Origin: Mesoflavibacter profundi
GTDB taxonomy: Bacteria > Bacteroidota > Bacteroidia > Flavobacteriales > Flavobacteriaceae
Direction of reading: 5' to 3'
Length of the DNA: 64,000 bases
Assembly (NCBI RefSeq): GCF_014764305.1
Contig: NZ_CP061703.1
Location: 1,067,501 to 1,131,500, forward strand
Part shown: in pieces, positions 51,975 through 60,723 of the stretch
Numbering within the stretch: position 1 is the first letter of the stretch
Layout: each line of letters opens with the position of its first letter
Program-made: the position numbers and the translations under genes
Notes under the pieces: model-generated
Seen by the model: only the letters and a program-made list of their open reading frames with translations
What the model was told of the DNA's origin: nothing
Database searches by the model: none

Positions 51975-52601
51975 TTAAAACAATTTTTTAGCCTTTTTAG
52001 TAGTTAAGACATGTCTTGTTGGATAGTAACTTCTACCGTAATTAGAACGTCTATCTTCACCTAATCTAGCTGCAACTTGATTGGTCATTTTTATTACAAA
52101 AACTTCTTCGGCATTTGGAAAAGATAAATCGTTACCATCTTGATCTATCTTTTTTCCTCTTGAGGTAAAATCTTGTTTTCTATTTAAATAGTCTTCGGTA
52201 TCATATAATTCGTTATAACAATGGATAAGCTCATGTGCTAATAACGATACAGGAGAATTATATCCTTTATTACTTCTAAACCATCTTTTTTTATGATTTT
52301 TTCTAAATACAACACCATGTGTATCGTAAAATTGTATAGTATTATATTTTGGACTATATGCATTTTTATTAGAAGGTACTATTGTGATATTATTTGTAGT
52401 ATCTGCAACTAAAATATCTATAACATCAAATCTTTGTAATATATCATCTTCCTTAAAAGAAATGGTTAACACACTAGTTCTAACTAAAAAATCTAATGCA
52501 ATAGTAGTGTTTCTAACAAAACGATCTGCTATTGCATTATGATTTCTGTTTTCTATATAAGTGTATTCTATAAATTGCTTATCAAGAGATTGAATACGCA
52601 T
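51975..52601 (-). CDS. M91-like zinc metallopeptidase
   Basis: 208 residues, no signal peptide. The zinc motif is His123-Glu124-x-x-His127 in LLAHELIHCYNELYD; Glu165/Glu166 in NAEEVFVIKMTNQVA and the closing R-R-S-N-Y-G (residues 184-189) give the pattern of peptidase family M91, which includes type III effector NleD and toxin C-terminal domains. The N-terminal 60 residues contain no domain I recognise. It could be an effector or toxin-like protease or an intracellular one; no immunity gene or secretion gene is adjacent. The upstream 274 bases show no gene. Confidence 0.6.
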   Translation of the reverse strand: MRIQSLDKQFIEYTYIENRNHNAIADRFVRNTTIALDFLVRTSVLTISFKEDDILQRFDVIDILVADTTNNITIVPSNKNAYSPKYNTIQFYDTHGVVFRKNHKKRWFRSNKGYNSPVSLLAHELIHCYNELYDTEDYLNRKQDFTSRGKKIDQDGNDLSFPNAEEVFVIKMTNQVAARLGEDRRSNYGRSYYPTRHVLTTKKAKKLF

Positions 52602-52613
52602 ATATGTATATAA

Positions 52614-53267
52614 TTAAATATTCATTTCAGGAATTTCACCTTCAATGATTAATGTGCCTTCTGTTGCATTTTTTATGTCCTCAACGGTTACACCAGGTGC
52701 ACGTTCTAATAACTTAAATCCTTGTTCTGTGACTTCTATAACAGCAAGGTTAGTTACAATTTTTTTAACGCAGCCAACACCTGTTAATGGTAAAGAACAT
52801 TTTTTAAGTAGTTTAGATTCGCCAGCTCTATTAGTGTGCATCATAGCAACAATTATATTTTCTGCACTAGCTACAAGATCCATTGCTCCACCCATTCCTT
52901 TTACCATTTTTCCTGGTATTTTCCAGTTTGCAATATCTCCGTTTTCTGCCACTTCCATTGCGCCTAAAATGGTTAAATGTACATGCTGACCTCTAATCAT
53001 AGAAAAACTCATAGCGCTATCAAAAAAACTTGCGCCTGGTAATGTTGTAATGGTTTGTTTTCCTGCGTTTATAATATCTGCATCTTCTTCACCTTCAAAA
53101 GGAAATGGTCCCATACCAAGTACTCCATTTTCACTTTGAAATTCTACTTCTATATCGTCTCTTACAAAATTAGCCACCAAAGTTGGTATACCAATACCAA
53201 GGTTAACGTAGTAACCATCTTTAACTTCTTTTGCAATGCGCTTTGCTATTCCGTTTTTATCTAACAT
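52614..53267 (-). CDS. scoB: 3-oxoacid CoA-transferase subunit B
   Basis: 217 residues. The catalytic Glu is in FQSENGVLGMGP, and GGAMDLVASAENIIVAM is the usual following motif. With subunit A it moves CoA from succinyl-CoA to acetoacetate or a similar 3-oxoacid. It is 132 bases downstream of scoA on the same strand, and 12 bases upstream of the M91-like gene. Confidence 0.93.
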   Translation of the reverse strand: MLDKNGIAKRIAKEVKDGYYVNLGIGIPTLVANFVRDDIEVEFQSENGVLGMGPFPFEGEEDADIINAGKQTITTLPGASFFDSAMSFSMIRGQHVHLTILGAMEVAENGDIANWKIPGKMVKGMGGAMDLVASAENIIVAMMHTNRAGESKLLKKCSLPLTGVGCVKKIVTNLAVIEVTEQGFKLLERAPGVTVEDIKNATEGTLIIEGEIPEMNI

Positions 53268-53399
53268 TTTTAGTTTAAATTATAAGTGCCTTAACTACTT
53301 AAATTTGGGCACAATTAATATTTAGGATAAAAAGTACTTCCTGTTATTTGGTTAAGTTAACTTTAGACAGTTTAAATACTTTTAACTTTAGATTTCTAT

Positions 53400-54101
53400 C
53401 TAACTTTTTGATCTTACTGTACGTTGTTCTATACGTTTTTCAAAAGTTTCACCTTTAAAAATACGTTGTACAAAAATACCTGGAATATGAATTTGATTAG
53501 GATCTAATTCTCCTACTGGCACCAACTCTTCTACCTCTGCAACTGTTATTTTTGCTGCGCCACACATTACTGGGTTAAAATTACGCGCTGTACCTTTAAA
53601 AATAAGATTTCCTGCTTCGTCACCTTTCCAAGCTTTTACAAAAGCGAAATCGGCTTTAAATGCGTGTTCTAACACATACATTTTACCATCAAATTCTCTT
53701 GTTTCTTTACCTTCTGCTACTTCTGTACCGTATCCAGCTGGTGTATATATTGCAGGAAAGCCTGATTGTGCTGCGCGACATCTTTCGGCAAGTGTACCTT
53801 GAGGAATAAGCTCTACATCTAATTCTCCAGATAACATTTGTCTTTCAAATTCGTCGTTTTCTCCTACGTAAGAAGATACCATTTTTTTGATTTGCTTTTT
53901 TTGAAGTAAAAGCCCTAAACCAAAATCGTCTACTCCGGCATTATTAGAGATACAAGTTACGTTTTTTACATTGCGTTTTACTAATTCTGCTATTGCGTTT
54001 TCAGGTATTCCGCTTAATCCAAATCCACCTAACATAAACGTCATATTATCTTCTACACCTTGTAAGGCTTCTTGAACTGATTTAACCGTTTTTTTAATCA
54101 T
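53400..54101 (-). CDS. scoA: 3-oxoacid CoA-transferase subunit A
   Basis: 233 residues from the ATG at 54101, with [15 protein letters not shown] and [15 protein letters not shown] typical of subunit A. The frame continues upstream to 54149, but that part reads through the terminator of the PBP gene (54141-54168), so the inner ATG is taken. It forms the A2B2 enzyme with scoB. Confidence 0.93.
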   Translation of the reverse strand: MIKKTVKSVQEALQGVEDNMTFMLGGFGLSGIPENAIAELVKRNVKNVTCISNNAGVDDFGLGLLLQKKQIKKMVSSYVGENDEFERQMLSGELDVELIPQGTLAERCRAAQSGFPAIYTPAGYGTEVAEGKETREFDGKMYVLEHAFKADFAFVKAWKGDEAGNLIFKGTARNFNPVMCGAAKITVAEVEELVPVGELDPNQIHIPGIFVQRIFKGETFEKRIEQRTVRSKS

Positions 54102-54140
54102 TTTTTCTTGATGTTTTAGTGGTTTAAATTTAAGAAATAA

Positions 54141-54168
54141 AAAAGCCATTCTAAAAAGAATGGCTTTT
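54141..54168 (-). terminator. terminator of the PBP1A gene
   Basis: AAAAGCCATTCT (54141-54152) and its perfect complement (54157-54168) around AAAA. On the minus strand it follows the PBP stop by 18 bases and ends in T. Confidence 0.85.
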
Positions 54169-54186
54169 AAAATTTATTCCGGAATT

Positions 54187-56535
54187 TTAAAAAAGTTCTA
54201 ACTCATCTGGCACATCATCTTCTGGCATATCTAAATCTCCGTTATTAGTTGCATTATCTTGTACATAACCATCACAGTCTACAACAATAGAAAGGTCTTT
54301 AGGTTTTACAAAATCGTTTTTTGAAATATTTAAATCTTCATCTTCATAACAGCTTTTCATATACATTCCCCAAATTGGTAGGGCCATAGATGCACCTTGA
54401 CCATAAGTGATGGTTTTAAAATGCGCTGCTCTATCTTCTGCTCCAACCCAAACACCAGTAACTAAATTTGGTACCATACCCATAAACCAACCATCGGATT
54501 GATTTTGCGTAGTTCCTGTTTTTCCTGCTATATGATAATTAAGGTTGTAAGGATAACCTGTTATTATTTCTTTATATACTTGAACGTTTTTTGCCCAATT
54601 ATGTCTTAATCTTGCACCAGATCCAGATTCTACAACACCTTGCATTAATTTTACTGTTACATAAGCTGCTTCTTCACTTAAAACATCTTTTGTTTCTGGA
54701 ACAAATTGGTATAAAACAGTTTCGTTTTTATCTACGATTGAAGTAACCATTACTGGTTTTGTGTAAACACCTTGATTTGCAAATGCAGAATAGGCTCCAA
54801 CCATTTCATATAAGCTAATGTCTGGCGTACCTAATGCTATAGATGGTACAGCAGGTATTTCTGACTCTACACCTAAATCTCTTGCTAATTTAGATACTGG
54901 TTCTGGACCAACTTTATCCATTAATCTTGCTGTAATAGTATTTACAGATCCTGCTAAGGCTTGTTTTAAAGTTAACTCACCACTGTAATCACCATCTGAG
55001 TTTTTTGGAGCCCAAGGTTCTGGATTTCCAAATTTATTAGCTTCGATAGTTATTGGAGCTTTTGGTAATTTATCACAAGGCGACATGTGTAACTGGTTTA
55101 TCGCAGTTGCATAAACAAAAGGCTTAAATGTAGATCCAACTTGTCGTTTACCTTGTTTTACGTGATCGTATTTAAAGTGTTTATAATTCATACCTCCAAC
55201 CCATGCTTTTACATGTCCTGTTTGCGGATCCATACTCATTAATCCAGGTTGTAAGAAATGCTTATAATACCTCATAGAATCTATAGGTTTCATTATGGTA
55301 TCTATTTCACCTCTTTCCCAAGAAAAAATAGACATCTTTGTAGGCTTATCAAATGAGGCTATAATTTCTTTTTCAGATTTTTTTAAATCATACTTCATAT
55401 GTCTCCAACGTTCTGATTGTTTCATAGAACGTTGCATTAAGCTATTAATTTCTTCTTTATCTAAATCTAAAAATGGAGCTGTTGGATTACGATCTGGTGT
55501 ATTTTGATGAAAAAATTCTGCTTGAAGTTTTTTCATATGGTTAATTACAGCATCTTCTGCATAGGTTTGCATTCTAGAATCTATAGTCGTGTATACTTTT
55601 AATCCGTCTTGGTAAATGTTATATTTTGATCCGTCTGGTTTTTTGTTTTTAGGATCGTTTGCCCAGTCTTTTAAAAAGGCTCTTAAATATTCTCTAAAAT
55701 AAGTAGCTGTACCATCATTATGTGACTCTGGATTAAAATCTAAATCAAGTTCTGTTTTTTGTAAAGAGTCTTTAACTTTTTCATCTAAAACTCCATATTT
55801 AACCATTTGAGACAATACTACATTTCGTCTATTTTTTACACCTTCTGGATTTCTATCTGGTCTTGGATTGTATAATGAAGAATTTTTAAACATTCCTACC
55901 AACATGGCAGATTCTTTTACATCTAATTCTTTAGGTTCTTTACCAAAGTAAATTCTAGCTGCAGATCTTATACCATCTGCATTATTACCAAAATCGTAAA
56001 TATTAAAATATTGAGCGATAATTTCTTCTTTTGTATACTGACGCTCTAATCTTACAGCGATAATCCACTCTTTAACTTTTTGTATTAAACGCTCTGCTAT
56101 ATTTTTTGATCCTTCACCATGAAATAATTGCTTTGCTAATTGTTGAGATATTGTACTTGCGCCACCACTTCCTGGTTTTAATACTGCTCGTAATAATCCT
56201 CTTCCATCTATTCCAGAATGCTCGTAATATCTTGCATCTTCTGTCGCTACTAAAGCGTCTATAAGATTTTGCGGTAAGTCTTCGTAAAACACTGGCGTTC
56301 TATTATCGTTTAAATAGAATTTTGCTAATGTTTTTCCGTCTGAAGAGACAATTTCTGTAGCTAGATTTGTTTCTGGATTTTCTAACTGTGTATGATCTGG
56401 CATTTCACCAAAAGCACCTAAAGAGGCTAAGAAAAATATTAAACAAATAAATAGAATACCTCCTAAAAAAAGCATCCAAAACCATCTTATGTACTTGTCA
56501 AAACTTGTAGTTTCTTGTTTTTTAGTTTTTGCCAT
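54187..56535 (-). CDS. mrcA: penicillin-binding protein 1A (bifunctional)
   Basis: 782 residues: a cytoplasmic lead, one membrane helix (about 18-42), a GT51 transglycosylase domain (EDARYYEHSGIDGRGLLRA, then STISQQLAKQL and RLERQYTKEEIIAQY) and a transpeptidase domain with GSTFKPF (S-x-x-K), SVN and KTGTTQ. It builds and cross-links peptidoglycan on the periplasmic face. It is the last gene of the ricT-gldH-pbp run and ends in a strong terminator. Confidence 0.95.
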   Translation of the reverse strand: MAKTKKQETTSFDKYIRWFWMLFLGGILFICLIFFLASLGAFGEMPDHTQLENPETNLATEIVSSDGKTLAKFYLNDNRTPVFYEDLPQNLIDALVATEDARYYEHSGIDGRGLLRAVLKPGSGGASTISQQLAKQLFHGEGSKNIAERLIQKVKEWIIAVRLERQYTKEEIIAQYFNIYDFGNNADGIRSAARIYFGKEPKELDVKESAMLVGMFKNSSLYNPRPDRNPEGVKNRRNVVLSQMVKYGVLDEKVKDSLQKTELDLDFNPESHNDGTATYFREYLRAFLKDWANDPKNKKPDGSKYNIYQDGLKVYTTIDSRMQTYAEDAVINHMKKLQAEFFHQNTPDRNPTAPFLDLDKEEINSLMQRSMKQSERWRHMKYDLKKSEKEIIASFDKPTKMSIFSWERGEIDTIMKPIDSMRYYKHFLQPGLMSMDPQTGHVKAWVGGMNYKHFKYDHVKQGKRQVGSTFKPFVYATAINQLHMSPCDKLPKAPITIEANKFGNPEPWAPKNSDGDYSGELTLKQALAGSVNTITARLMDKVGPEPVSKLARDLGVESEIPAVPSIALGTPDISLYEMVGAYSAFANQGVYTKPVMVTSIVDKNETVLYQFVPETKDVLSEEAAYVTVKLMQGVVESGSGARLRHNWAKNVQVYKEIITGYPYNLNYHIAGKTGTTQNQSDGWFMGMVPNLVTGVWVGAEDRAAHFKTITYGQGASMALPIWGMYMKSCYEDEDLNISKNDFVKPKDLSIVVDCDGYVQDNATNNGDLDMPEDDVPDELELF

Positions 56536-56549
56536 ACGTAGCTATTTTA

Positions 56550-57032
56550 TTATTCTGTTTTTTCTATTCTAAATCCAACATCTGTAATGCCTTCTAGGTT
56601 TACAACGCCATTTACTTCTCCGTTTTGACGCATTGCATGTTGAATATTTACTTGATACTCTCCTTTTTCGTTAAATACTACACCTTCTTTATACCATAAT
56701 TTATTTTCTTTTACGGTAGATAGTCCTTCACCTAACCACTTACCTGTTGGTGTTGTCATACGGTATTGTAGTGTGTCTGTTATTGATTTTCCGTGAGGAA
56801 ATTTCATTTGAACTATTAGGTATAGATTACTAAATTTATAGGTATTAGTGTTTCTAATATTTACAAATAAATTGTAAGGTTTTATTGAGTCTGGCGGATT
56901 GATTTTAAAACTAACTACATCTTCTTTATTCCAAGCTGTAGATACTGTTTTATACTCATCAAAAACAGCTGAAGAGTCGCAAGACATCACTAAGGTTAAC
57001 AATAATAAAATTAGTATTTTATTTATTTTCAT
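56550..57032 (-). CDS. gldH: gliding motility lipoprotein GldH
   Basis: 160 residues with a lipoprotein signal ending at Cys18 (LVMSC). The length and the phrases FPHGKSITDTLQ and NGVVNLEGITDVGFRIEK fit GldH, needed in Flavobacterium for gliding. Position between ricT and a class A PBP gene is the usual one in this family. It overlaps ricT by 14 bases. The type IX sorting domain at 46971-49829 fits a gliding/T9SS organism. Confidence 0.92.
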   Translation of the reverse strand: MKINKILILLLLTLVMSCDSSAVFDEYKTVSTAWNKEDVVSFKINPPDSIKPYNLFVNIRNTNTYKFSNLYLIVQMKFPHGKSITDTLQYRMTTPTGKWLGEGLSTVKENKLWYKEGVVFNEKGEYQVNIQHAMRQNGEVNGVVNLEGITDVGFRIEKTE

Positions 57033-58284
57033 TGGTTTTATTATTGTTTGGTTTTTTTTTGTTTGGTCTACGTCTTTTTGTACGTTTATTTTGAGCGTTT
57101 GGATTATTTGACTTAGAATTTGTTTTAGCTTCTACTTTGTTTGACTTATTGTTTTTAGTTCTGTTTTTATTGTTTTTGCGTTTTTTATTACGCTTAGGCT
57201 TATCAAATCTTGTTAAACTATCTTGACCAACAACGTTTTCAAACTCGGTTTTAGTATCAATTTCTACATCTATTGTGTACTCTTCAAGACTAATTACTTT
57301 TTTCTTTTGTTTGTTTATTTGTATGATTTCGTTGGCTTGCTCTGTAGTTATTAAATGCCAATTCATCCATTCGCCTTCATAGGCATACCACATATGACCT
57401 TTAAAGATGTCTGTTTTTTGACAAACTGCTGTACCTTTTTCTGTATATAATTTTACGTCTGTTTTAGGAAACGATTTTAAAGCATCTAAATACGCATCTA
57501 GCTCGTAATTTAAACAACACTTTAATTTACCACATTGACCTGCTAATTTTAAAGGGTTTAATGATAATTGTTGGTAACGCGCTGCGCTAGTACTTACGGA
57601 TCTAAAATCTGTTAACCAAGTAGAGCAACACAACTCGCGACCACAAGATCCAATACCACCAAGTCTTGAAGCTTCCTGACGGAAACCTACTTGCTTCATC
57701 TCTATCCTGATCTTAAATTCTCTAGCGTAAACTTTAATTAATTCTCTAAAATCTACTCGTTCTTCTGCTGTGTAATAGAATGTTGCTTTACTACCATCGC
57801 CTTGAAATTCGATATCAGAGATTTTCATTTTTAGATTTAAATCTATAGCAAATTGACGCGCTTTAACCTTCATTGGTTCTTCACGGTCTCTTGCTTCGCT
57901 CCAAATATCTATGTCTTTTTGTGAGGCTTTACGATAAATTTTTAATATATCGTTTTTGGTGTCTATTTTTTTTCTTTTAAGTTGAACTCTTACTAACTCT
58001 CCAGTAAGTGTAACCATACCAATATCGTGACCAGATTGAGCTTCTGTTGCAACAATATCTCCAATACTTAATGTTAGTTTTTCTGAGTTTTTGTAGTAAT
58101 GTTTACGTCCATTTTTAAATCTAACCTCAACCCAATCAAAAGGTTCTTCTCCGTTTGGAATAGACATGTTTGCTAACCAATCGAAAACTGTTAATTTATT
58201 GCAACTATCTGTACCACATGTTCCGTTATTTTTGCAACCTTTAGGCTGCCCATCTTTTCCTGTAGCGCAACTTTGACAAGCCAT
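57019..58284 (-). CDS. ricT: RicT/PSP1 domain protein (YaaT homologue)
   Basis: 421 residues: PSP1 domain with the conserved GSCGRELCCSTWL and QCGKLKCCLNYELD cysteine motifs, plus an N-terminal Cys-rich lead (CQSCATGKDGQPKGC). In Bacillus RicT joins RicA and RicF in an iron-sulfur complex that acts with RNase Y. The last 70 residues are a Lys/Asn/Arg-rich tail that could bind RNA. No ricA or ricF is nearby. Overlaps gldH by 14 bases. Confidence 0.92.
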   Translation of the reverse strand: MACQSCATGKDGQPKGCKNNGTCGTDSCNKLTVFDWLANMSIPNGEEPFDWVEVRFKNGRKHYYKNSEKLTLSIGDIVATEAQSGHDIGMVTLTGELVRVQLKRKKIDTKNDILKIYRKASQKDIDIWSEARDREEPMKVKARQFAIDLNLKMKISDIEFQGDGSKATFYYTAEERVDFRELIKVYAREFKIRIEMKQVGFRQEASRLGGIGSCGRELCCSTWLTDFRSVSTSAARYQQLSLNPLKLAGQCGKLKCCLNYELDAYLDALKSFPKTDVKLYTEKGTAVCQKTDIFKGHMWYAYEGEWMNWHLITTEQANEIIQINKQKKKVISLEEYTIDVEIDTKTEFENVVGQDSLTRFDKPKRNKKRKNNKNRTKNNKSNKVEAKTNSKSNNPNAQNKRTKRRRPNKKKPNNNKTNENK

Positions 58285-58594
58285 ATTATTTATGTATATA
58301 TTGAATCTAAAGGTGTTAACCTTAGATGACGATTAATAATTTGCGACTTTTATACTATATAGAATTTAAGTCACTTTAATTTGTAAAGATAAGATTATTC
58401 TTATGACTTTAAAATAATAAAAATCGAGTTAAGTTTTTGATGCTTTTTTAGGGTTGAAAATCTACGTTTTAAAATTAAAAAAGCTTCTTTACAACATCTA
58501 AAACACTAGTGTTTATTAGATTAAGTTGTAAAGAAACTTTTAAAGGTATCTTTTAATTTATTATTTGACTAAATACTTTTTATTCTAATTGTTT
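58285..58594. other. 310-base non-coding gap, terminator of trhO only
   Basis: Between the ricT start and the trhO stop. Apart from the terminator hairpin at 58479-58545 I see AT-rich DNA with no convincing ORF, promoter box or repeat. Confidence 0.5.
58479..58545 (-). terminator. long hairpin terminator of trhO
   Basis: Arms at 58479-58495 and 58525-58540 share CTTTACAAC/GTTGTAAAG cores, with a nested AAACACTAGTGTTT palindrome in the loop. Read on the minus strand it ends in a T run and lies 50 bases after the trhO stop. Confidence 0.7.
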
Positions 58595-59668
58595 TTAGTC
58601 TTGTGTTGGATTTAAATTTTCGAAGATGTTACGTAAATCTTTTTTATATGGTAAATAATCTGCACGTCCTTTTTTAAAGATGTCGTTACTATTACCTTGT
58701 CCCTTACGTAATGCTTTTTGCTCTTCATATGGTAAAGCATGTATATCTTTACAGGTTGAAGAACAGCAGTTATTCATTTCGGTTTTACAAGATTCACATT
58801 GTATAAATAGTAAGTGACAAGCATCGTTAGCACAGTTTACATGCGTATCACAAGGTTCGCCACATTGGTGACATTGCGCAATTACATCGTCACTTATTCG
58901 TTCGGCGCGACGCTCGTCAAACACAAAGTTTTTTCCTATAAACTTATTTTCTAAAGCTTTTTCGTTGACTTGTCTTGTGTATTCTATAATTCCGCCTTCA
59001 AGTTGATAGACGTTTTTAAATCCTTTGTGTTTAAAATATGCGCTAGCTTTTTCGCATCGTATTCCTCCTGTACAATACATGACCAGGTTTTTGTCTTCTT
59101 TATGTGCTTTTAAATCGTCTTCGATTATATCTAATGATTCTCTAAAAGTATCTACATCTGGTGTCACTGCGTTTTTAAAGTGACCTATTTCACTTTCGTA
59201 GTGATTACGCATATCTACTAGTACCGTGTTTTTGTCTTCGATTAAATCGTTAAACTTTTCGGCATTAACGTGTATTCCTTTGTTGGTAACGTCAAAAGTT
59301 TCGTCGTTTAATCCATCTGCAACAATCTTGTCACGAACTTTTACTTTCAGCTTTAAAAAAGACATATTGTCTTGCTCTACTGCAATGTTAAGTCTAACAT
59401 TTTCTAAAAAATCAATGCTATCTAAATGCGTTTTGAAATTTTCAAAATTATCTGCTGGAAGTGATAATTGTGCGTTAATACCTTCGGTAGCAACATAAAT
59501 TCTACCTAAGACATCTAAACTGCGCCATTTAATAAATAATTGGTCTCTAAATTCTTGCGGATTGCTAATGCGCGCATATTTGTAAAAAGATAGTGTAAGA
59601 CGTTCTTTTCCTGCTTTTTTTATAAGCTCAGCACGTTCATTAGCGCTTAATTTGTTGTACAGTTGCAT
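58595..59668 (-). CDS. trhO: tRNA uridine-34 hydroxylase TrhO (rhodanese family)
   Basis: 357 residues: N-terminal TrhO domain, a rhodanese domain with catalytic Cys199 in YCTGGIRC, and a C-terminal zinc-like Cys cluster (CHQCGEPC, CESC, CCSS). It hydroxylates U34 of some tRNAs with O2, giving 5-hydroxyuridine. A TACCTTTG element (59710-59703) lies 35 bases before the ATG. Single-gene transcript. Confidence 0.95.
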   Translation of the reverse strand: MQLYNKLSANERAELIKKAGKERLTLSFYKYARISNPQEFRDQLFIKWRSLDVLGRIYVATEGINAQLSLPADNFENFKTHLDSIDFLENVRLNIAVEQDNMSFLKLKVKVRDKIVADGLNDETFDVTNKGIHVNAEKFNDLIEDKNTVLVDMRNHYESEIGHFKNAVTPDVDTFRESLDIIEDDLKAHKEDKNLVMYCTGGIRCEKASAYFKHKGFKNVYQLEGGIIEYTRQVNEKALENKFIGKNFVFDERRAERISDDVIAQCHQCGEPCDTHVNCANDACHLLFIQCESCKTEMNNCCSSTCKDIHALPYEEQKALRKGQGNSNDIFKKGRADYLPYKKDLRNIFENLNPTQD

Positions 59669-59702
59669 GCTATACTTTCGATTTAAGTGTTAATAAATGC
59701 TG

Positions 59703-59710
59703 CAAAGGTA
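59703..59710 (-). promoter_or_regulatory. -7 element of trhO
   Basis: TACCTTTG on the minus strand fits TAnnTTTG. Confidence 0.5.
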
Positions 59711-59783
59711 GAATTTATATTGGGTATTGCAAGATTTGGAATACACATTTAGCACTAAACCTATGAAAAACAAGACACTAAGC

Positions 59784-59825
59784 TTTTAAAAAGAAAAAAG
59801 TCCTTTGCGATTTACAAAGGACTTT
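59784..59825 (-). terminator. terminator, first copy of an exact 42-nt repeat
   Basis: Hairpin AAGTCCTTTG / CAAAGGACTT with a 7-base loop and A/T tracts, just after the lipoprotein stop at 59842. The whole 42 bases recur exactly at 60353-60394. Confidence 0.85.
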
Positions 59826-59841
59826 AAGTATTCTAAAACTT

Positions 59842-60303
59842 TTATTTTAAAGAATCTTTATTCTTAAAATTCAACTTAACATGTTTATCAATTAAACTAT
59901 CTATAAACTTTGAACCATCATCGACATTGGTAATATCTATGCCTTGTTTAGGATTTTTACTTCTGTCTAGTTCTATATCTGGGTTTTTGTCATGTCTAAA
60001 GATATACTCTAATTCTAACATTACTAGTAATTCCTTTTTTGTATATCTTTTTTGGTAAAAGGAATCTAATCTACGTTCTAACCGTTCTGGTTTTACAGAG
60101 TTTTTCAAAGATTTTGTCAACAAGAACAAAACAGAGTCTTCTTTTTTTATTTGTTTTAATTGATTTTTACTAATATTTAATTCTTTTTTGATTAAAGCCA
60201 TACTATTTCTTTGATCCTTAACTGATTTAAAAGGTTGTACAGGCTTACAATTGATAAAGAGTAATACTAAAATAATATAAGAAAATTGTTTATTGTGTTT
60301 CAT
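59842..60303 (-). CDS. hypothetical lipoprotein
   Basis: 153 residues from the ATG at 60303 (an ATG eight codons earlier is possible but would lengthen the charged part before the signal peptide). Lipoprotein signal ends at Cys19 (LLFINC). The rest is Lys/Asp-rich and helical with no known domain. It is followed by a terminator whose 42-base sequence is identical to the one that precedes the gene (60353-60394). Confidence 0.65.
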   Translation of the reverse strand: MKHNKQFSYIILVLLFINCKPVQPFKSVKDQRNSMALIKKELNISKNQLKQIKKEDSVLFLLTKSLKNSVKPERLERRLDSFYQKRYTKKELLVMLELEYIFRHDKNPDIELDRSKNPKQGIDITNVDDGSKFIDSLIDKHVKLNFKNKDSLK

Positions 60304-60352
60304 TAAAATAAATGAGTGATCCTTCAATATGTTACAAATAAAACAAATAATT

Positions 60353-60394
60353 TTTTAAAAAGAAAAAAGTCCTTTGCGATTTACAAAGGACTTT
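60353..60394 (-). terminator. terminator, second copy of an exact 42-nt repeat
   Basis: Identical to 59784-59825, including the loop. On the minus strand it lies about 60 bases after the stop of the 30-residue micro-ORF, which gives that ORF a terminator of its own. Confidence 0.8.
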
Positions 60395-60452
60395 TAACAG
60401 ACTAACTCGTTTATTAATTTTTTAATTGATTGTATTAAAAAAATATAACGAG

Positions 60453-60545
60453 TTAACCACCATCGGTTTTACAACTGCTATTTATTAAAATAGAGATTGA
60501 AACACCTAATGCTTTAATCAACACTGTTTTATTTAAATATTTCAT
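60453..60545 (-). CDS. putative 30-residue lipopeptide
   Basis: A complete ORF of 30 codons: a lysine-rich start, a hydrophobic segment (about residues 12-21) and a Cys25 in NSSCKTDGG that looks like a lipobox. It overlaps the stop of the upstream micro-ORF by four bases (ATGA), and a hairpin plus a terminator follow. It is too short for gene finders. Expression is unproven; a chance ORF is possible. Confidence 0.4.
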   Translation of the reverse strand: MKYLNKTVLIKALGVSISILINSSCKTDGG

Positions 60546-60604
60546 TCTACAGCAGTTTTAAGAATTAATATTTTATAAAAAGCGGTAAAATTTTTCTTTT
60601 TCAT
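60542..60604 (-). CDS. putative 20-residue leader peptide
   Basis: ATG at 60604, 20 codons, Lys-rich start (MKKKN) and a hydrophobic middle, ending in a TGA that overlaps the ATG of the next micro-ORF. It might couple translation of the 30-residue peptide. Support is only the overlap and the context, so confidence is low. Confidence 0.25.
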   Translation of the reverse strand: MKKKNFTAFYKILILKTAVE

Positions 60605-60723
60605 AGCATATCTTTTCCACTTTATTAAGTAGATGCAAAAACATTAAAAAGGTTGCGTGAGAAAATGAAAAAGGTTAAAAAAAATAGTATTTTAGCATTA
60701 AATTTTTATAAAAAGAACTGATA

